DNA of 34,034 nucleotides from an uncultured Acetatifactor sp. (GCA_947625255.1 CANQNT010000039.1:1-34034), one strand, 5' to 3'. Numbered from the stretch's first letter, positions 6,844 through 15,772 are shown. The notes: generated by a model from the sequence alone, not told the origin. Program-made: numbers and translations.

Positions 6844-7482
6844 TCAGGATTTCACAAGGTTGTTCTTCAGTGCAAATACGGCTGCCTGCGTACGGTCTGA
6901 AACCTCAAGTTTTCTAAAAATACTGAATAAATGGTTTTTTACAGTACGTTCCGTAATATTAAGTGTTGTAGCAATTTCTTTATTTAAATGACCTTTTGTT
7001 ACAAGTACTAACACTTCCATTTCCCTCTTTGTCAAAAAACTCGCTTTGTTTCTTTCGGAACCCTTTCTATTATTTTGCATTTTCATTTTGACAGAAATAG
7101 AATCCTGAATATATCTGCCCTGTTTTAATATCATATTGATTCCCTTTAAAAATTCGTCAATGGTACAAATTTTACTTAAATATCCATTTACCCCGCATTC
7201 CAACATTTTAAGCACCTGATCTATGCTGTCATTATAAGAATAAACTAATATTTTAACTTCTTTATTTTTTGCCTTAATCTCTCGGATGAATTCTTTTGCA
7301 TCCATCTTTCTTAAATTTGATTCCATGATAATAAGATCAGGCTTACTTTTTTGGAGCATGACAAGACATTCTTCTTTTGTATTCACATCCAAACATATTT
7401 CAAATTCCCTGCTATGTGATAATACTCTCTTAATTCCCTCTTTTGTCATAACATAGGGATCCACCAACATTACTCTAGGCAT
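6844..7482 (-). CDS. Orphan NarL/LuxR-type regulator with atypical receiver
   Basis: A 212-residue two-domain regulator: a receiver-like domain (1-118) and a LuxR/GerE helix-turn-helix (about 149-208; LTKREMEVL, NKEIATTLNITERTVKNHL). The receiver is not standard. The phosphoacceptor Asp is Glu54 (IIMESNL), and the acidic pocket is D8-P9 instead of Asp-Asp. Ser82 and Lys104, the other switch residues, are kept. Glu can mimic phospho-Asp, so the protein may act without phosphorylation. No histidine kinase is adjacent. ATG start; GGGAG lies 13 nt upstream and GATGGA closer. The targets are unknown. It sits in the low-density accessory stretch between parA and rsmG. Confidence 0.88.
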   Translation of the reverse strand: MPRVMLVDPYVMTKEGIKRVLSHSREFEICLDVNTKEECLVMLQKSKPDLIIMESNLRKMDAKEFIREIKAKNKEVKILVYSYNDSIDQVLKMLECGVNGYLSKICTIDEFLKGINMILKQGRYIQDSISVKMKMQNNRKGSERNKASFLTKREMEVLVLVTKGHLNKEIATTLNITERTVKNHLFSIFRKLEVSDRTQAAVFALKNNLVKS

Positions 7483-7832
7483 ATATGTCCATCTCCCTAA
7501 TTAAAATTGCACTATTTTCCGATTTTTTATATTGTTATTTAAATGATGTTGAGCCCAAAAATGCCATACGGATTGTTCCGCACTTAACGCTCCCACAATC
7601 CTGCCCAGCATTCGGAAATCGCCATACATGGGAAAGCGAGACAGATGTACCCGTTTGCAAGTGTAAAATGGTACAAGTAACATTGTCATTCACAGATATG
7701 CGAATATCGACCCAGCGGAATAGAAAATGCACGCCAATCCTAACCCTTTTTTTCCCTACGGAATGAAGTCAATAACTCGATATTTATGTAAAGGCATAAA
7801 ATATGCTTTCTAAAAATAAAATCGAATAAATA
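7483..7832. other. 350-nt non-coding stretch, no recognisable gene
   Basis: Two minus-strand frames of 60-65 codons are open here (within 7501-7732), but neither has a ribosome binding site or a product I recognise. A 12-mer, ACCCAGCGGAAT, occurs at 7710-7721 and again in the same orientation at 6570-6581, so copies flank the LuxR-type gene. An imperfect stem near 7793-7812 follows rsmG but lacks a T-run. The remaining sequence is unassigned and may be degraded accessory DNA. Confidence 0.35.
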
Positions 7833-8621
7833 TTATTGGATGATCTGAATTGGTTCCTTCGCCGGTAATCCCGCTTTTCTCGGAAATTTTTTAGGAGTAG
7901 GCTTTTCTTTTTCAATCCATATCAGGCTTCTGGAAATATCTGTTTCCGGCAGGGAAAATTCGATTTTTTTCTTCACATTTCCGCCTAACAGTTGAATGGC
8001 GTCTTTTGCCCCTTTCAATTCTTCTTCAACCGTCTCTGACTTATAACTGATAAAGCCTCCGCCAACCTTTACAAAGGGCAGACAATATTCTGAAAGGGTG
8101 GACAAATTAGCAACGGCACGGGATACACAAAGATCAAATTTTTCACGCAGCTTTCCTTGTTTTGCGAAATCTTCTGCTCTTCCATGAATTGCCTGCACGT
8201 CACTTAACTTTAATTGCTCTATCACCGCATTCAAAAATTGGATTCTCTTATTTAAAGAATCCAATAAAGTCACTTGAAGCCATGGAAATGCAATTTTAAG
8301 CACCAACCCCGGAAATCCGGCTCCTGTCCCCACGTCGATCAAGGTCAGCTTATTTTTTCCGGATACCTCCTGCGGATTTTGATCCTTGATGCGCAGTTCT
8401 TCAATCTTTACAAGAGAAAGACTGTCCACGAAATGCTTTTTCATAACCTCTTCATATTCCGTAATGGCTGTCAAATTCATCCTTTGATTCCATTCCACCA
8501 GCATTTCGTAATACCTAAGAAACTGACAAATCTGTCCCCTTGATAAAGAAACTCCCAGGTAATCCATATCCTTTTGAAACTGTTCCACATGATATCGATC
8601 CATCAAAACCAAGTTATCCAC
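7833..8621 (-). CDS. rsmG: 16S rRNA (guanine527-N7)-methyltransferase RsmG
   Basis: Methylates N7 of G527 in 16S rRNA using S-adenosylmethionine. The 262-residue protein shows the family N-terminus (YYEMLVEWNQRMNLTAI), the HFVDSL motif and the SAM-binding loop DVGTGAGFPG (about 97-106). The acidic end of strand 2 (LLDSLNKR) and the later SRAVA motif are also present. About 15 residues (QNPQEVSGKNK region) are inserted just before the SAM loop relative to typical members. The GTG at 8621 has GGAG eight bases upstream; the ATG at 8603 has no site. The GTG codon overlaps a DnaA-box-like TTATCCACT. It follows mnmG after a 171-nt gap, the ancestral gidA-gidB order. Confidence 0.95.
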   Translation of the reverse strand: MDNLVLMDRYHVEQFQKDMDYLGVSLSRGQICQFLRYYEMLVEWNQRMNLTAITEYEEVMKKHFVDSLSLVKIEELRIKDQNPQEVSGKNKLTLIDVGTGAGFPGLVLKIAFPWLQVTLLDSLNKRIQFLNAVIEQLKLSDVQAIHGRAEDFAKQGKLREKFDLCVSRAVANLSTLSEYCLPFVKVGGGFISYKSETVEEELKGAKDAIQLLGGNVKKKIEFSLPETDISRSLIWIEKEKPTPKKFPRKAGLPAKEPIQIIQ

Positions 8622-8653
8622 TTAAAATACTCCATTCTTTCCACTTATCCACA
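8614..8653. promoter_or_regulatory. Two DnaA-box sequences at the rsmG start
   Basis: TTATCCACA at 8645-8653 is a perfect consensus DnaA box. TTATCCACT at 8614-8622 is a one-base variant that overlaps the rsmG start codon. They are in the same orientation, 31 bp apart, in the only sizeable gap between mnmG and rsmG, about 7 kb from oriC. They could make rsmG responsive to DnaA or bind excess DnaA. Confidence 0.55.
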
Positions 8654-8792
8654 ATATTTCGGGTTATTTCTTACCTTAATATGTGTATAAAATCATTTAC
8701 CGACATCTCTTACCACATTTCATATCAATTCTTTGCAGTATGCTCCTGTCAATTTTTTCATTTCAAATTTCCTATCTGCCTGCGATCTTCTT

Positions 8793-10745
8793 TCATTTGC
8801 CTACAATCATACCGCCTCTCTCCCTGTTTCTTCTCTCATGCTCCAGATAAATCAGCAGCACAGAAATATCCGCCGGCGATACACCTGAAATTCTGGAAGC
8901 TTGTCCCACGGAAGCCGGGCGATACATTTTTAACTTTTGTCTGGCTTCTATTCGCAGAGACGGCACGTCGTCATAATTCAAATCTTCAGGAATTTTCTTT
9001 TTCTCCATTTTTCGATATTGATCTACCTGACGCTGTTGGCGGACAATATATCCTTCATATTTGATTTCAATTTCCACTTGTTCGATCACGTCAGCGGAAA
9101 GAGGTTTTCTATCCGGATCTATTTCTTTCAAAAGTTCATAATTTAATTCCGGTCTGCAGATCAATTCCGCCAGACTGGCCGCAGTCTTCAAAAATGTACT
9201 ACCATTCTTTTCCATAAATTCCTGGATTTCCTTGTTAGCGCCTACTTTGGTGTTTTTCAGACGCAGGATCTCTCCCTGAATTTGTTCTTCTTTCAGTAAC
9301 GTTGCCCGATATTGTTCTTCCGTAACCAAACCGATTTCATAACCTTTCTTTCGAAGCCGCAGATCCGCATTATCCTGGCGAAGCAACAGACGGTATTCTG
9401 CTCTGGATGTCATCATACGGTATGGTTCCCGATTTTCCTTTGTGACCAGATCATCAATCAGAACTCCAATATAGCTTTCCGATCTGTCCATGATAAAAGG
9501 TTCCCGACCCTGAATATACATGGCCGCATTAACGCCCGCCACAAAACCTTGTCCCGCAGCTTCTTCATAGCCGCTGCTTCCATTAAATTGTCCTCCGCTG
9601 AAAAGTCCCTCTATCTCCCTGAATTCCAAAGAAAGCTTCAGTTGTCTGGCATCAATACAATCATATTCAATGGCATAAGCATTCCGTACAATTTTGCAAT
9701 GTTCCAGACCAGGAACCGTTCGATACATGGCAGCCTGAACATCCTCCGGCAATGAGGAAGACATTCCTCCCACATACATTTCGTTCGTATGCAAGCCCTC
9801 CGGTTCAATAAATACTTGATGCCTTTCCTTGTCCGCGAACTTAACCACTTTGTCTTCAATAGACGGACAATATCTTGGTCCGGTTCCTTCAATAATTCCC
9901 GCGTAAATGGGAGAACGGTCCAAATTTGCCCGTATAATTTCATGGGTTTTTTCATTTGTGTAAGTAAGCCAGCAGGATACCTGATCTTTTTGAATGGATT
10001 CAGGATTGGTGGAAAAAGAAAAAGGAACAATCCTTTCATCTCCCCGCTGCTCTTCCATTTTGCTGAAATCAATACTTCTTTTATCCATTCTCGCCGGAGT
10101 ACCCGTCTTAAAACGGCGCATTTCAATTCCCATATTCTTCAGGGAATCTGTCAAATGATTGGCAGCCTGTAGTCCATTGGGTCCGGTATAAGTGATGGAT
10201 TCCCCACAAAGACATCTGGCGCGCAAATAAGTTCCCGTACATAAAACCACCGCTTTACATTCATAGATAGCCCCCGTAAAGGTTTTTAATCCTTTAATTT
10301 TCTTTTTTCGATGATTTGTGAAAGAATCTTGCGCAATCTCTTTTTCTTCCCATAACAGTTCACAGACTTCAGCCTGCTTAATTGTTAAATGATCCTGATT
10401 TTCCAACACCCTGCGCATCTCTCTGGAATAATCCGCCTTATCCGCCTGAGCCCTGAGAGAATGAACCGCCGGCCCTTTGGACAAATTCAGCATTTTGGAC
10501 TGTATAAAGGTTTTATCAATATTTTTTCCCATTTCTCCGCCAAGAGCATCCAATTCTCGTACAAGATGTCCTTTGGAAGTCCCTCCCACATTGGGATTAC
10601 AAGGCATCAATGCAATACTATCAATACTCACTGTAAAAATAACCGTTTCCAATCCCAATCTGGCACAAGCCAGGGCAGCCTCACATCCCGCGTGCCCGGC
10701 CCCTACCACACATACATCCACCACGTTTTTGATTTCCGGCATCAT
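8793..10745 (-). CDS. mnmG: tRNA uridine-5-carboxymethylaminomethyl modification enzyme MnmG (GidA)
   Basis: FAD-dependent subunit that, with MnmE, installs the (carboxymethyl)aminomethyl group at U34 of tRNAs reading split codon boxes. The roughly 650 residues begin with the dinucleotide-binding fold ([12 protein letters not shown], near 13-24) and contain [17 protein letters not shown]. They also contain the [13 protein letters not shown] signature and [19 protein letters not shown] near the FAD site. The C-terminal helical part binds MnmE and tRNA. A basic insert (about 148-166, [18 protein letters not shown]) is longer than in most homologues. The frame extends to a TTG at 10781, but the ATG at 10745, with AGGAAGG upstream, gives the normal N-terminus. 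It lies 47 nt after mnmE. Confidence 0.97.
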   Translation of the reverse strand: MMPEIKNVVDVCVVGAGHAGCEAALACARLGLETVIFTVSIDSIALMPCNPNVGGTSKGHLVRELDALGGEMGKNIDKTFIQSKMLNLSKGPAVHSLRAQADKADYSREMRRVLENQDHLTIKQAEVCELLWEEKEIAQDSFTNHRKKKIKGLKTFTGAIYECKAVVLCTGTYLRARCLCGESITYTGPNGLQAANHLTDSLKNMGIEMRRFKTGTPARMDKRSIDFSKMEEQRGDERIVPFSFSTNPESIQKDQVSCWLTYTNEKTHEIIRANLDRSPIYAGIIEGTGPRYCPSIEDKVVKFADKERHQVFIEPEGLHTNEMYVGGMSSSLPEDVQAAMYRTVPGLEHCKIVRNAYAIEYDCIDARQLKLSLEFREIEGLFSGGQFNGSSGYEEAAGQGFVAGVNAAMYIQGREPFIMDRSESYIGVLIDDLVTKENREPYRMMTSRAEYRLLLRQDNADLRLRKKGYEIGLVTEEQYRATLLKEEQIQGEILRLKNTKVGANKEIQEFMEKNGSTFLKTAASLAELICRPELNYELLKEIDPDRKPLSADVIEQVEIEIKYEGYIVRQQRQVDQYRKMEKKKIPEDLNYDDVPSLRIEARQKLKMYRPASVGQASRISGVSPADISVLLIYLEHERRNRERGGMIVGK

Positions 10746-10792
10746 AAGGTTTCTTTCCTTCCTGAAAACATGAACTTCCAATCCAATAAAAA

Positions 10793-12226
10793 CTATTTTC
10801 CAATGCAGAACCTGGAAAATATTTCATTCACCAGATCCTCTCCTACTTCTTCCCCGATGATCTCTCCCAATTCCTCATAAGCGCTCATCAGATCTATGGA
10901 GTAAAAATCTTCCGGCATTCCATTCAACGCACTTTCCTTTACCATTTGCAGATCCTCATAAGCACGCTCCAATAAATCTTTATGTCGTATATTTGTTATT
11001 GTAATTTCATTATTTATTTTTATTTTTCCATGGAAGAACATCTCTTCAATCGCGTTTTCCAGTTCTTCCATTCCAGTGTGATCCACAACAGAGGTTCTAA
11101 TAATTTTTACCTTTCTATTCCCTAACCTATTATAAATATCTTCTTCCTTTACCAAAGGTGCAAGATCCGATTTATGAAAGAGAATCAATGTTTTCTCCGG
11201 CTGTATGAAATGCAAAATTTTATCATCATTCTCATCCAGTAGACTGGAAGAATCCACCATGTAGAGCAATAAATCCGCATCCTGTGCCAAATGAAGCGCT
11301 TTTTCGACACCAATTCTTTCAACAAAATCTTCCGTTGACCGTATGCCTGCCGTATCCTTGAGATTCAGACTGATTCCGTGAAGTAAAATAGATTCCTGCA
11401 AAACATCTCTGGTGGTACCTGCTATTTCCGTCACAATGGACCGATCCTCTCCCACCATCAAATTCATCAATGAGGATTTTCCTACATTGGGTCTTCCCAC
11501 AATTACAGTATTGATTCCATCTTTTAACATTTTTCCCTGATCGGCGGATTCAATCAGCTTCTTAATTTGAGAAAGTATCTCTTCCAATTTTTCAAGAATT
11601 CTCTTTTGATATCCATCCAGACTGATATGCTCCGGGTCATCCAGGGCAGATTCAATAAAGGCGATTTCATATAAAATTTCTGCCCGCAATTTTCTAACAA
11701 TTTCTGACAAAGAACCTTTCAACTGGCTCATAGAAGATGCCAAAGCCCACTCATTTCTGGAGTAAATCACATCCATAACCGCTTCCGCTTTCGACAAATC
11801 AATTCTGCCATTTAAAAAAGCCCTCTTTGTAAATTCCCCAGGTTCAGCAAGTCTTGCACCATGCGACAAAACAACTTCCAAAACCTTACGCATAACCAAA
11901 ACACCACCATGGCAATTGATTTCCACAGTATCTTCCGCCGTATAACTGTGAGGAGCTTTCATTACCGCCACCATCACTTCATCAATGACAGACTTATTTT
12001 CTATATTGTTCAGGTCATTTGTTTTATCCGGACATTCTTCTTTGTCATCCACAATATAACCATAATGCAAAGTGTGACTTTCCACGGACATCAGTATTCT
12101 TTTGCCGCTTTTTGTGCAAAATACACGATCCGCAATCTCAATGGCATCCTGACCGCTTATTCTGATAATTCCAATTCCAGCTTCCGTCAAACCCGTTGCA
12201 ATGGCGGCAATCGTATCTGTTTTCAT
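10793..12226 (-). CDS. mnmE: tRNA modification GTPase MnmE (TrmE)
   Basis: Partner of MnmG in wobble-uridine modification. It is a potassium-dependent GTPase activated by dimerisation of its G domains. The 477 residues show the N-terminal folate-binding domain ([22 protein letters not shown]), the G1 loop GRPNVGKSS (about 245-253), G2/G3 (GTTRDV, DTAGIR) and the invariant C-terminal FCIGK with its catalytic-site Cys. A hydrophilic insert of about 15-20 residues (about 61-79, [18 protein letters not shown]) sits in the N-terminal domain where homologues have a short loop. No strong Shine-Dalgarno is seen (GGGTGG very near the ATG). It is 175 nt from khpB, with a hairpin between. Confidence 0.97.
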   Translation of the reverse strand: MKTDTIAAIATGLTEAGIGIIRISGQDAIEIADRVFCTKSGKRILMSVESHTLHYGYIVDDKEECPDKTNDLNNIENKSVIDEVMVAVMKAPHSYTAEDTVEINCHGGVLVMRKVLEVVLSHGARLAEPGEFTKRAFLNGRIDLSKAEAVMDVIYSRNEWALASSMSQLKGSLSEIVRKLRAEILYEIAFIESALDDPEHISLDGYQKRILEKLEEILSQIKKLIESADQGKMLKDGINTVIVGRPNVGKSSLMNLMVGEDRSIVTEIAGTTRDVLQESILLHGISLNLKDTAGIRSTEDFVERIGVEKALHLAQDADLLLYMVDSSSLLDENDDKILHFIQPEKTLILFHKSDLAPLVKEEDIYNRLGNRKVKIIRTSVVDHTGMEELENAIEEMFFHGKIKINNEITITNIRHKDLLERAYEDLQMVKESALNGMPEDFYSIDLMSAYEELGEIIGEEVGEDLVNEIFSRFCIGK

Positions 12227-12326
12227 ACGCCACCCATACTTTCTTTATTATTTTTCATTTCCGTAGTCTTTGAATGCTTCACCGCGCCATGAAGCCCATT
12301 TTCCCATTCTCGCATCAATACAAATA

Positions 12327-12360
12327 GATGCCGAACACAGCTTTTTCCGCATTCGGCATC
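12327..12360 (-). terminator. Hairpin between khpB and mnmE, possible weak terminator
   Basis: GATGCCGAA at 12327-12335 and TTCGGCATC at 12352-12360 form a perfect 9-bp stem with a 16-nt loop. On the minus strand the stem is followed by CTATTTGTATT, only a broken T-run. It may attenuate read-through from the rpmH-khpB genes into mnmE or act as an RNA-processing or stability element. Confidence 0.4.
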
Positions 12361-12401
12361 TTCTACACATTATCTGTACTCCGCTTCTCGTTAAATGCGG
12401 A

Positions 12402-13028
12402 TTAATATTTCTTTAATGTTACAACAACTCTTCTATAAGGCTCCACTCCTTCACTATGGGTCGTCACATACCGATCATTTTGAAGCGCGGAATGGATAAT
12501 TCTTCTTTCATAACGATTCATCGGCTCCAAAGATTCCGGTCTTCTCGTTCTTCTTACCTTGTAGGCAACATTCTTGGCCAGATTTTCCAAAGTTTCTTTT
12601 CTGCGCTCCCTATAATTCTCAGTATCGATCTTAACCCTTATGTATTCATCCGTGTTTTTATTTGCAACGGTGGATGCCAAATACTGAAGAGAATCCAGCG
12701 TCTGTCCTCTCTTTCCGATCAGGGTTCCCATATCGTCTCCGCTCAGCTCAATATCGATGGTTTTCTCTTCTTCATTGTAATTCAAATCGATTACGACCAC
12801 CATATTCATGGCCGCGAATACATTGCTCAGAAATTCCTTTACATTGTCTTCCACGGAATTCTTCACACGGGCACTGATAACGGCGGGCTTAGCACCAATT
12901 CCCAAAAATCCAGTCGTGCCTTCCTCTTTTACTTCGTACTCTAACTTATCGCTGGGAACTCCAAATCTTTTACAAGCTTCTGTAATCGCATCATTTACTG
13001 TTTTTGCAGATATCTCCACAAATTCCAT
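12402..13028 (-). CDS. khpB: RNA-binding protein KhpB/Jag (Jag_N-KH-R3H)
   Basis: Cytoplasmic RNA-binding protein. Homologues (Jag/EloR/KhpB) pair with KhpA and affect cell elongation and mRNA stability. The 208 residues comprise a Jag_N domain (about 1-50, with the conserved KEEGTTGFLGIGAKPA), a KH-like domain carrying GKRGQTLDSLQYL (about 108-120) and an R3H domain (about 145-208, RRIIHSALQND). The ATG at 13028 with GGGAGG six bases upstream is preferred over the TTG two codons earlier. It follows yidC by 43 nt, the standard yidC-jag arrangement. Confidence 0.95.
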   Translation of the reverse strand: MEFVEISAKTVNDAITEACKRFGVPSDKLEYEVKEEGTTGFLGIGAKPAVISARVKNSVEDNVKEFLSNVFAAMNMVVVIDLNYNEEEKTIDIELSGDDMGTLIGKRGQTLDSLQYLASTVANKNTDEYIRVKIDTENYRERRKETLENLAKNVAYKVRRTRRPESLEPMNRYERRIIHSALQNDRYVTTHSEGVEPYRRVVVTLKKY

Positions 13029-13071
13029 AACCAACCTCCCGACCTGTCAGCCGTTTCTAAAATTTCTTCTT

Positions 13072-14436
13072 TTATTTATTATTCTTATTGGAACCATTCC
13101 TCTCGTTATACTGCTTCACCATATTTGCCTTTGCCATAATGCTTCCGGACGTTCCAGAACCCTGACCGGATGCATTCTTGCCTTTTGCGGCAGTACTGCT
13201 CTTCGAAGCAGTATTGGCTTTTGAAGCAACACTCGACGTACCGGTACTGGAGGAAGTTCCCTGATTAACATTAGCCTTACTCTGAATATTTCTGGTGTTC
13301 ATATTGGAATAAGCATTCAATCTTTCCTGCTGGGCCTTGAGCTTTTCCAACTTTTTGGCACTCTTGACAGAATTCTTCTTAATCAACTCATCAAAGTCCA
13401 TCTTGTCAATATGCTTGTTAATGACCACTTGCTGAATACTTCTGAATACGCTTCCGGCCACCCAGTACAGACCCATGCCGCAAGGCAAAGAATAACAGAA
13501 CCATGCGGACATCAGAGGCATAATCATATTCATCATTTTCATGGACTGCATCATGCTGTTTTCGGGACTGTCCTTACTGTCGTTATTCTGTGTAGGCATC
13601 AATTTTACGTTGATCCACTGCGTAACGGCGGACAAAACCGGAATTGCAATTGCTCCAATCACTAATCCCCACGCACCGACTTTCAGGGCCTCGCTTACAA
13701 TATAGGCAGGGGAATTTCCCATATTCATCCCTAAAAAGTTATTATAAGTATCAATCAATCCACGCGTTGTGTCGCTGCTCAGAATCAATTCTCCCTGGTA
13801 AGTCAAATTGGTCAGATTGTAATGCTGCGCCACGGTAGTCATGTCTGCCGTGGACAACTTATGCAACACATCAATGACTCCGTTTCGGAGATTATCCGCC
13901 GTCATGGCACGTCCATACATATTGACAGTATTAGCAATACTGTCGATTCCAGAATTCTGCAGGAAATTACCGCCGTCCACCCCTATAATGGCATCCGCCA
14001 ACACTCCAAAAGTTTCCTTGATCTTGCCAACATATGCCGGCATGGACTGTATCACTCGGTACAGGGCGAACAAAATAGGCATCTGAATCAATAACTGCAC
14101 ACAGCTTCCGGAGGGGGAAACGCCATATTTCGCATAGACCTCCTGGATTTCCTGATTCTGTGCAAGCATAGAATCATTATCCTTTTTTCCTTTATACTTA
14201 TTCTGGATTGCCTGCACTTCCGGCTGCAACTTCGCAGACAGCTTAGAAAACTTCTGCTGCTTTATGGTCAGGGGCAGCAGCAAGAGATTTACTACAATCG
14301 TAAACAAAATGATAGCCAGGCCGATATTGGGTAGTCCAATAAAATCTATGACCGTAAAGATTCCTTCCATTATCTTGCCCAGCAGCCAGGCAACCTGTCC
14401 AATGATAAAGGTTGAGTTCTGGGTTAAAAAAATCAT
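13072..14436 (-). CDS. yidC: Membrane protein insertase YidC/OxaA
   Basis: Inserts and folds membrane proteins, alone or with SecYEG. The 454 residues show the Gram-positive layout: a first hydrophobic segment, a core helix (GLAIILFTIVVNLLLLPL, about 38-55), a charged cytoplasmic hairpin (QQKFSKLSAKLQPEVQAIQ), further helices (CVQLLIQMPILFALYRV; WGLVIGAIAIPVLSAV; PLMSAWFCYSLPCGMGLYW) and a Ser/Thr/Asn-rich basic tail (about 390-454). No lipoprotein Cys signal is seen. The groove Arg that usually follows the TIIV motif is Asn50 here. An extracellular loop (about 130-220) is longer than usual. Start ATG with AGGAGG ten bases upstream. Confidence 0.95.
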   Translation of the reverse strand: MIFLTQNSTFIIGQVAWLLGKIMEGIFTVIDFIGLPNIGLAIILFTIVVNLLLLPLTIKQQKFSKLSAKLQPEVQAIQNKYKGKKDNDSMLAQNQEIQEVYAKYGVSPSGSCVQLLIQMPILFALYRVIQSMPAYVGKIKETFGVLADAIIGVDGGNFLQNSGIDSIANTVNMYGRAMTADNLRNGVIDVLHKLSTADMTTVAQHYNLTNLTYQGELILSSDTTRGLIDTYNNFLGMNMGNSPAYIVSEALKVGAWGLVIGAIAIPVLSAVTQWINVKLMPTQNNDSKDSPENSMMQSMKMMNMIMPLMSAWFCYSLPCGMGLYWVAGSVFRSIQQVVINKHIDKMDFDELIKKNSVKSAKKLEKLKAQQERLNAYSNMNTRNIQSKANVNQGTSSSTGTSSVASKANTASKSSTAAKGKNASGQGSGTSGSIMAKANMVKQYNERNGSNKNNK

Positions 14437-14467
14437 ACTTCTTTATCCTCCTGGGATTACCGCCATA

Positions 14468-14707
14468 TCAGGGTACCGGATCATACCCTCCTTTGGAAAA
14501 CGGATTGCATCGTAAAATTCTCCAGACAGCCAAAACACTTCCTTTTACAGCACCGTATTTTTCAATTGCCTCCAATCCATACTGAGAACAGGAAGGAATA
14601 TAGGGACACTTGGTCCTTTTCATTGGAGAAATATATTTTTGATAAAATTTGATAGCGGCAATCAATACTTTTTTCATATTACATCTGCCAAAACGTGCTT
14701 TCCACAT
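14468..14707 (-). CDS. yidD: Membrane protein insertion efficiency factor YidD
   Basis: A small basic, membrane-associated protein of the YidD family, thought to assist YidC-dependent insertion. It has the signature FYQKYISP, the Cys pattern [16 protein letters not shown], and the closing [14 protein letters not shown]. The frame starts at the ATG at 14707 (79 residues, 9 nt after rnpA, with GGAATGAG just upstream). The ATG at 14677 would give the more usual 69-residue form beginning [13 protein letters not shown]. Neither has a strong ribosome binding site, so translational coupling to rnpA is likely. It lies between rnpA and yidC in the conserved rpmH-rnpA-yidD-yidC order. Confidence 0.93.
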   Translation of the reverse strand: MWKARFGRCNMKKVLIAAIKFYQKYISPMKRTKCPYIPSCSQYGLEAIEKYGAVKGSVLAVWRILRCNPFSKGGYDPVP

Positions 14708-14716
14708 CTCATTCCA

Positions 14717-15055
14717 TCAACGATGAATGATCTGGTGAAGCTTTCCAAGGTGTAATAGTGCGCTCTCTACTTCGTGGTATCCGACAGCAGCCGCACTCGG
14801 TCTCGCGACGATTACAATATCCAAACCACTATTGAATATCTTTTCATGTAATCGGTAACTTTCTCTTACCAGTCTTGTAACGCGATGTCTTACAACACTG
14901 TTTCCTACTTTCCTGCTTACACTGATTCCGAGCCGATTCCCTTCGAGGCCATTTTCCTTAACATACATCACTAAATATTTGTTTGCATAGGACTTCCCGT
15001 TTTTATACACGAACTGGAACTGATGGTTCTTTTGTAGTGAAGCTGAAAACTGCAT
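14717..15055 (-). CDS. rnpA: Ribonuclease P protein component
   Basis: The protein subunit of RNase P, which helps the RNA subunit bind pre-tRNA 5' leaders. The 112 residues contain the FVYKNGKSYANKYLVMY strand region, GNRLGISVSRKVGNSVVRHR and the basic RNR-type helix RHRVTRLVRESYR (His replaces the usual Asn). DIVIVARPSAA precedes the C-terminal helix. The frame extends upstream to 15097, but the ATG at 15055 has GGGAGG eight bases before it and gives the standard N-terminus MQFSASLQKN. It follows rpmH by 81 nt, with a terminator-like hairpin between. Confidence 0.95.
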   Translation of the reverse strand: MQFSASLQKNHQFQFVYKNGKSYANKYLVMYVKENGLEGNRLGISVSRKVGNSVVRHRVTRLVRESYRLHEKIFNSGLDIVIVARPSAAAVGYHEVESALLHLGKLHQIIHR

Positions 15056-15111
15056 CCTTTTTTCCTCCCAAAGGCCTCTCCTCCGCCACCGCGGCAAACG
15101 CTTCTAAAGGG

Positions 15112-15137
15112 AGAAAAAAGGCCACATTTCTGTGACC
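15112..15137 (-). terminator. Intrinsic terminator or attenuator after rpmH
   Basis: On the minus strand GGTCACA-GAAA-TGTGGCC forms a 7-bp stem (one G-U) with a GNRA-type tetraloop, immediately followed by TTTTTT (15114-15119). Its first arm touches the rpmH stop codon. It would cut transcription between rpmH and rnpA, giving more L34 mRNA than RNase P mRNA. Confidence 0.7.
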
Positions 15138-15271
15138 TATGCGGACAATATCTTTCTTCCCTTAGCTCTTCTTCTTGCCAATACTTTTCTGCCACCCTTT
15201 GTGCTCATTCTAGCTCTAAAGCCGTGAACCCTCGCTCTTGATTTCTTCTTCGGCTGAAACGTCATCTTCAT
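15137..15271 (-). CDS. rpmH: 50S ribosomal protein L34
   Basis: A 44-residue, very basic ribosomal protein with the universal L34 sequence: [20 protein letters not shown], then [18 protein letters not shown]. The start ATG (15269-15271) is preceded by AGGAGGTG at eight bases, one of the strongest ribosome binding sites in the window. It is the first gene left of oriC, read away from it, with a near-consensus promoter about 75 nt upstream. Confidence 0.98.
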   Translation of the reverse strand: MKMTFQPKKKSRARVHGFRARMSTKGGRKVLARRRAKGRKILSA

Positions 15272-15343
15272 GGAAAGTGCACCTCCTTCTCTCAAATCCT
15301 AGCGGTATCATCCTACTGCTTTCCAACAGAAAATAGCATATTG

Positions 15344-15372
15344 ATTGTAAAGGAAAAACAGACATATGTCAA
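15344..15372 (-). promoter_or_regulatory. Strong sigma-A promoter for rpmH
   Basis: The minus strand has -35 TTGACA (15367-15372), a 17-bp spacer and -10 TACAAT (15344-15349). An A7T8 tract (15374-15388) lies just upstream of the -35, like an UP element. The leader to the rpmH ATG is about 66 nt. Confidence 0.85.
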
Positions 15373-15373
15373 G

Positions 15374-15645
15374 AAAAAAATTTTTTTTACTTATCCACAT
15401 CAATATACACATGAAATAATCGATAAAAATTTATCCACATCATGTGAATTACTTGTGGATAACTCGTCAAAAACCCATGGATAAACTGTTGAAACCTTAT
15501 GGATATCTTTTAAAAACACTTAATTTTTCAATATTTTTCATACTTTTTTATGTTATCCACTTATCCACAAATATATCCACATAAAGTAGTGGATATTATA
15601 GTTATGACCATAGTTATCAACACCCTGTGGATAACTTTATCCATA
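15374..15645. other. Chromosomal replication origin oriC (main DnaA-box region)
   Basis: The non-coding region between rpmH and dnaA. Perfect DnaA boxes (TTATCCACA) are at 15391-15399, 15431-15439 and 15561-15569, and inverted at 15454-15462 and 15626-15634. Variants are TTATCCACT 15553-15561, ATATCCACA 15573-15581 and TTATCAACA 15614-15622. The AT-rich run 15508-15552, with a repeated TTTTTCA, is the best unwinding candidate. Transcription diverges from here: all genes to the left are minus-strand and dnaA onward is plus-strand, as expected at an origin. Confidence 0.9.
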
Positions 15646-15664
15646 GGATGTTGAAAAGTAATGT

Positions 15665-15693
15665 TTGAAATATTCTCAGTTTTATATTAATAT
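15665..15693 (+). promoter_or_regulatory. dnaA promoter
   Basis: -35 TTGAAA (15665-15670), 17-bp spacer, -10 TAATAT (15688-15693). Predicted start near 15700, giving a leader of about 73 nt. It lies directly beside the last DnaA boxes, so autoregulation by DnaA is likely. Confidence 0.7.
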
Positions 15694-15772
15694 ATACGTG
15701 TGGCAACTTGAGCAGAACGTACGGGGCCGGGTTGTTAATTTTTGTATGCGAAAGAAAGGGTATTGTCTTGAT

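Noticed and set aside
6570..7721. 12-mer ACCCAGCGGAAT present at 6570-6581 and 7710-7721 in the same orientation
   Set aside because: Too short to claim a target-site duplication or repeat; the flanking sequence diverges at once.
7501..7732. Open frames of 60-65 codons on the minus strand between rsmG and the LuxR-type gene
   Set aside because: They overlap each other in different frames, lack ribosome binding sites and match nothing I recognise; kept only as an unassigned stretch.
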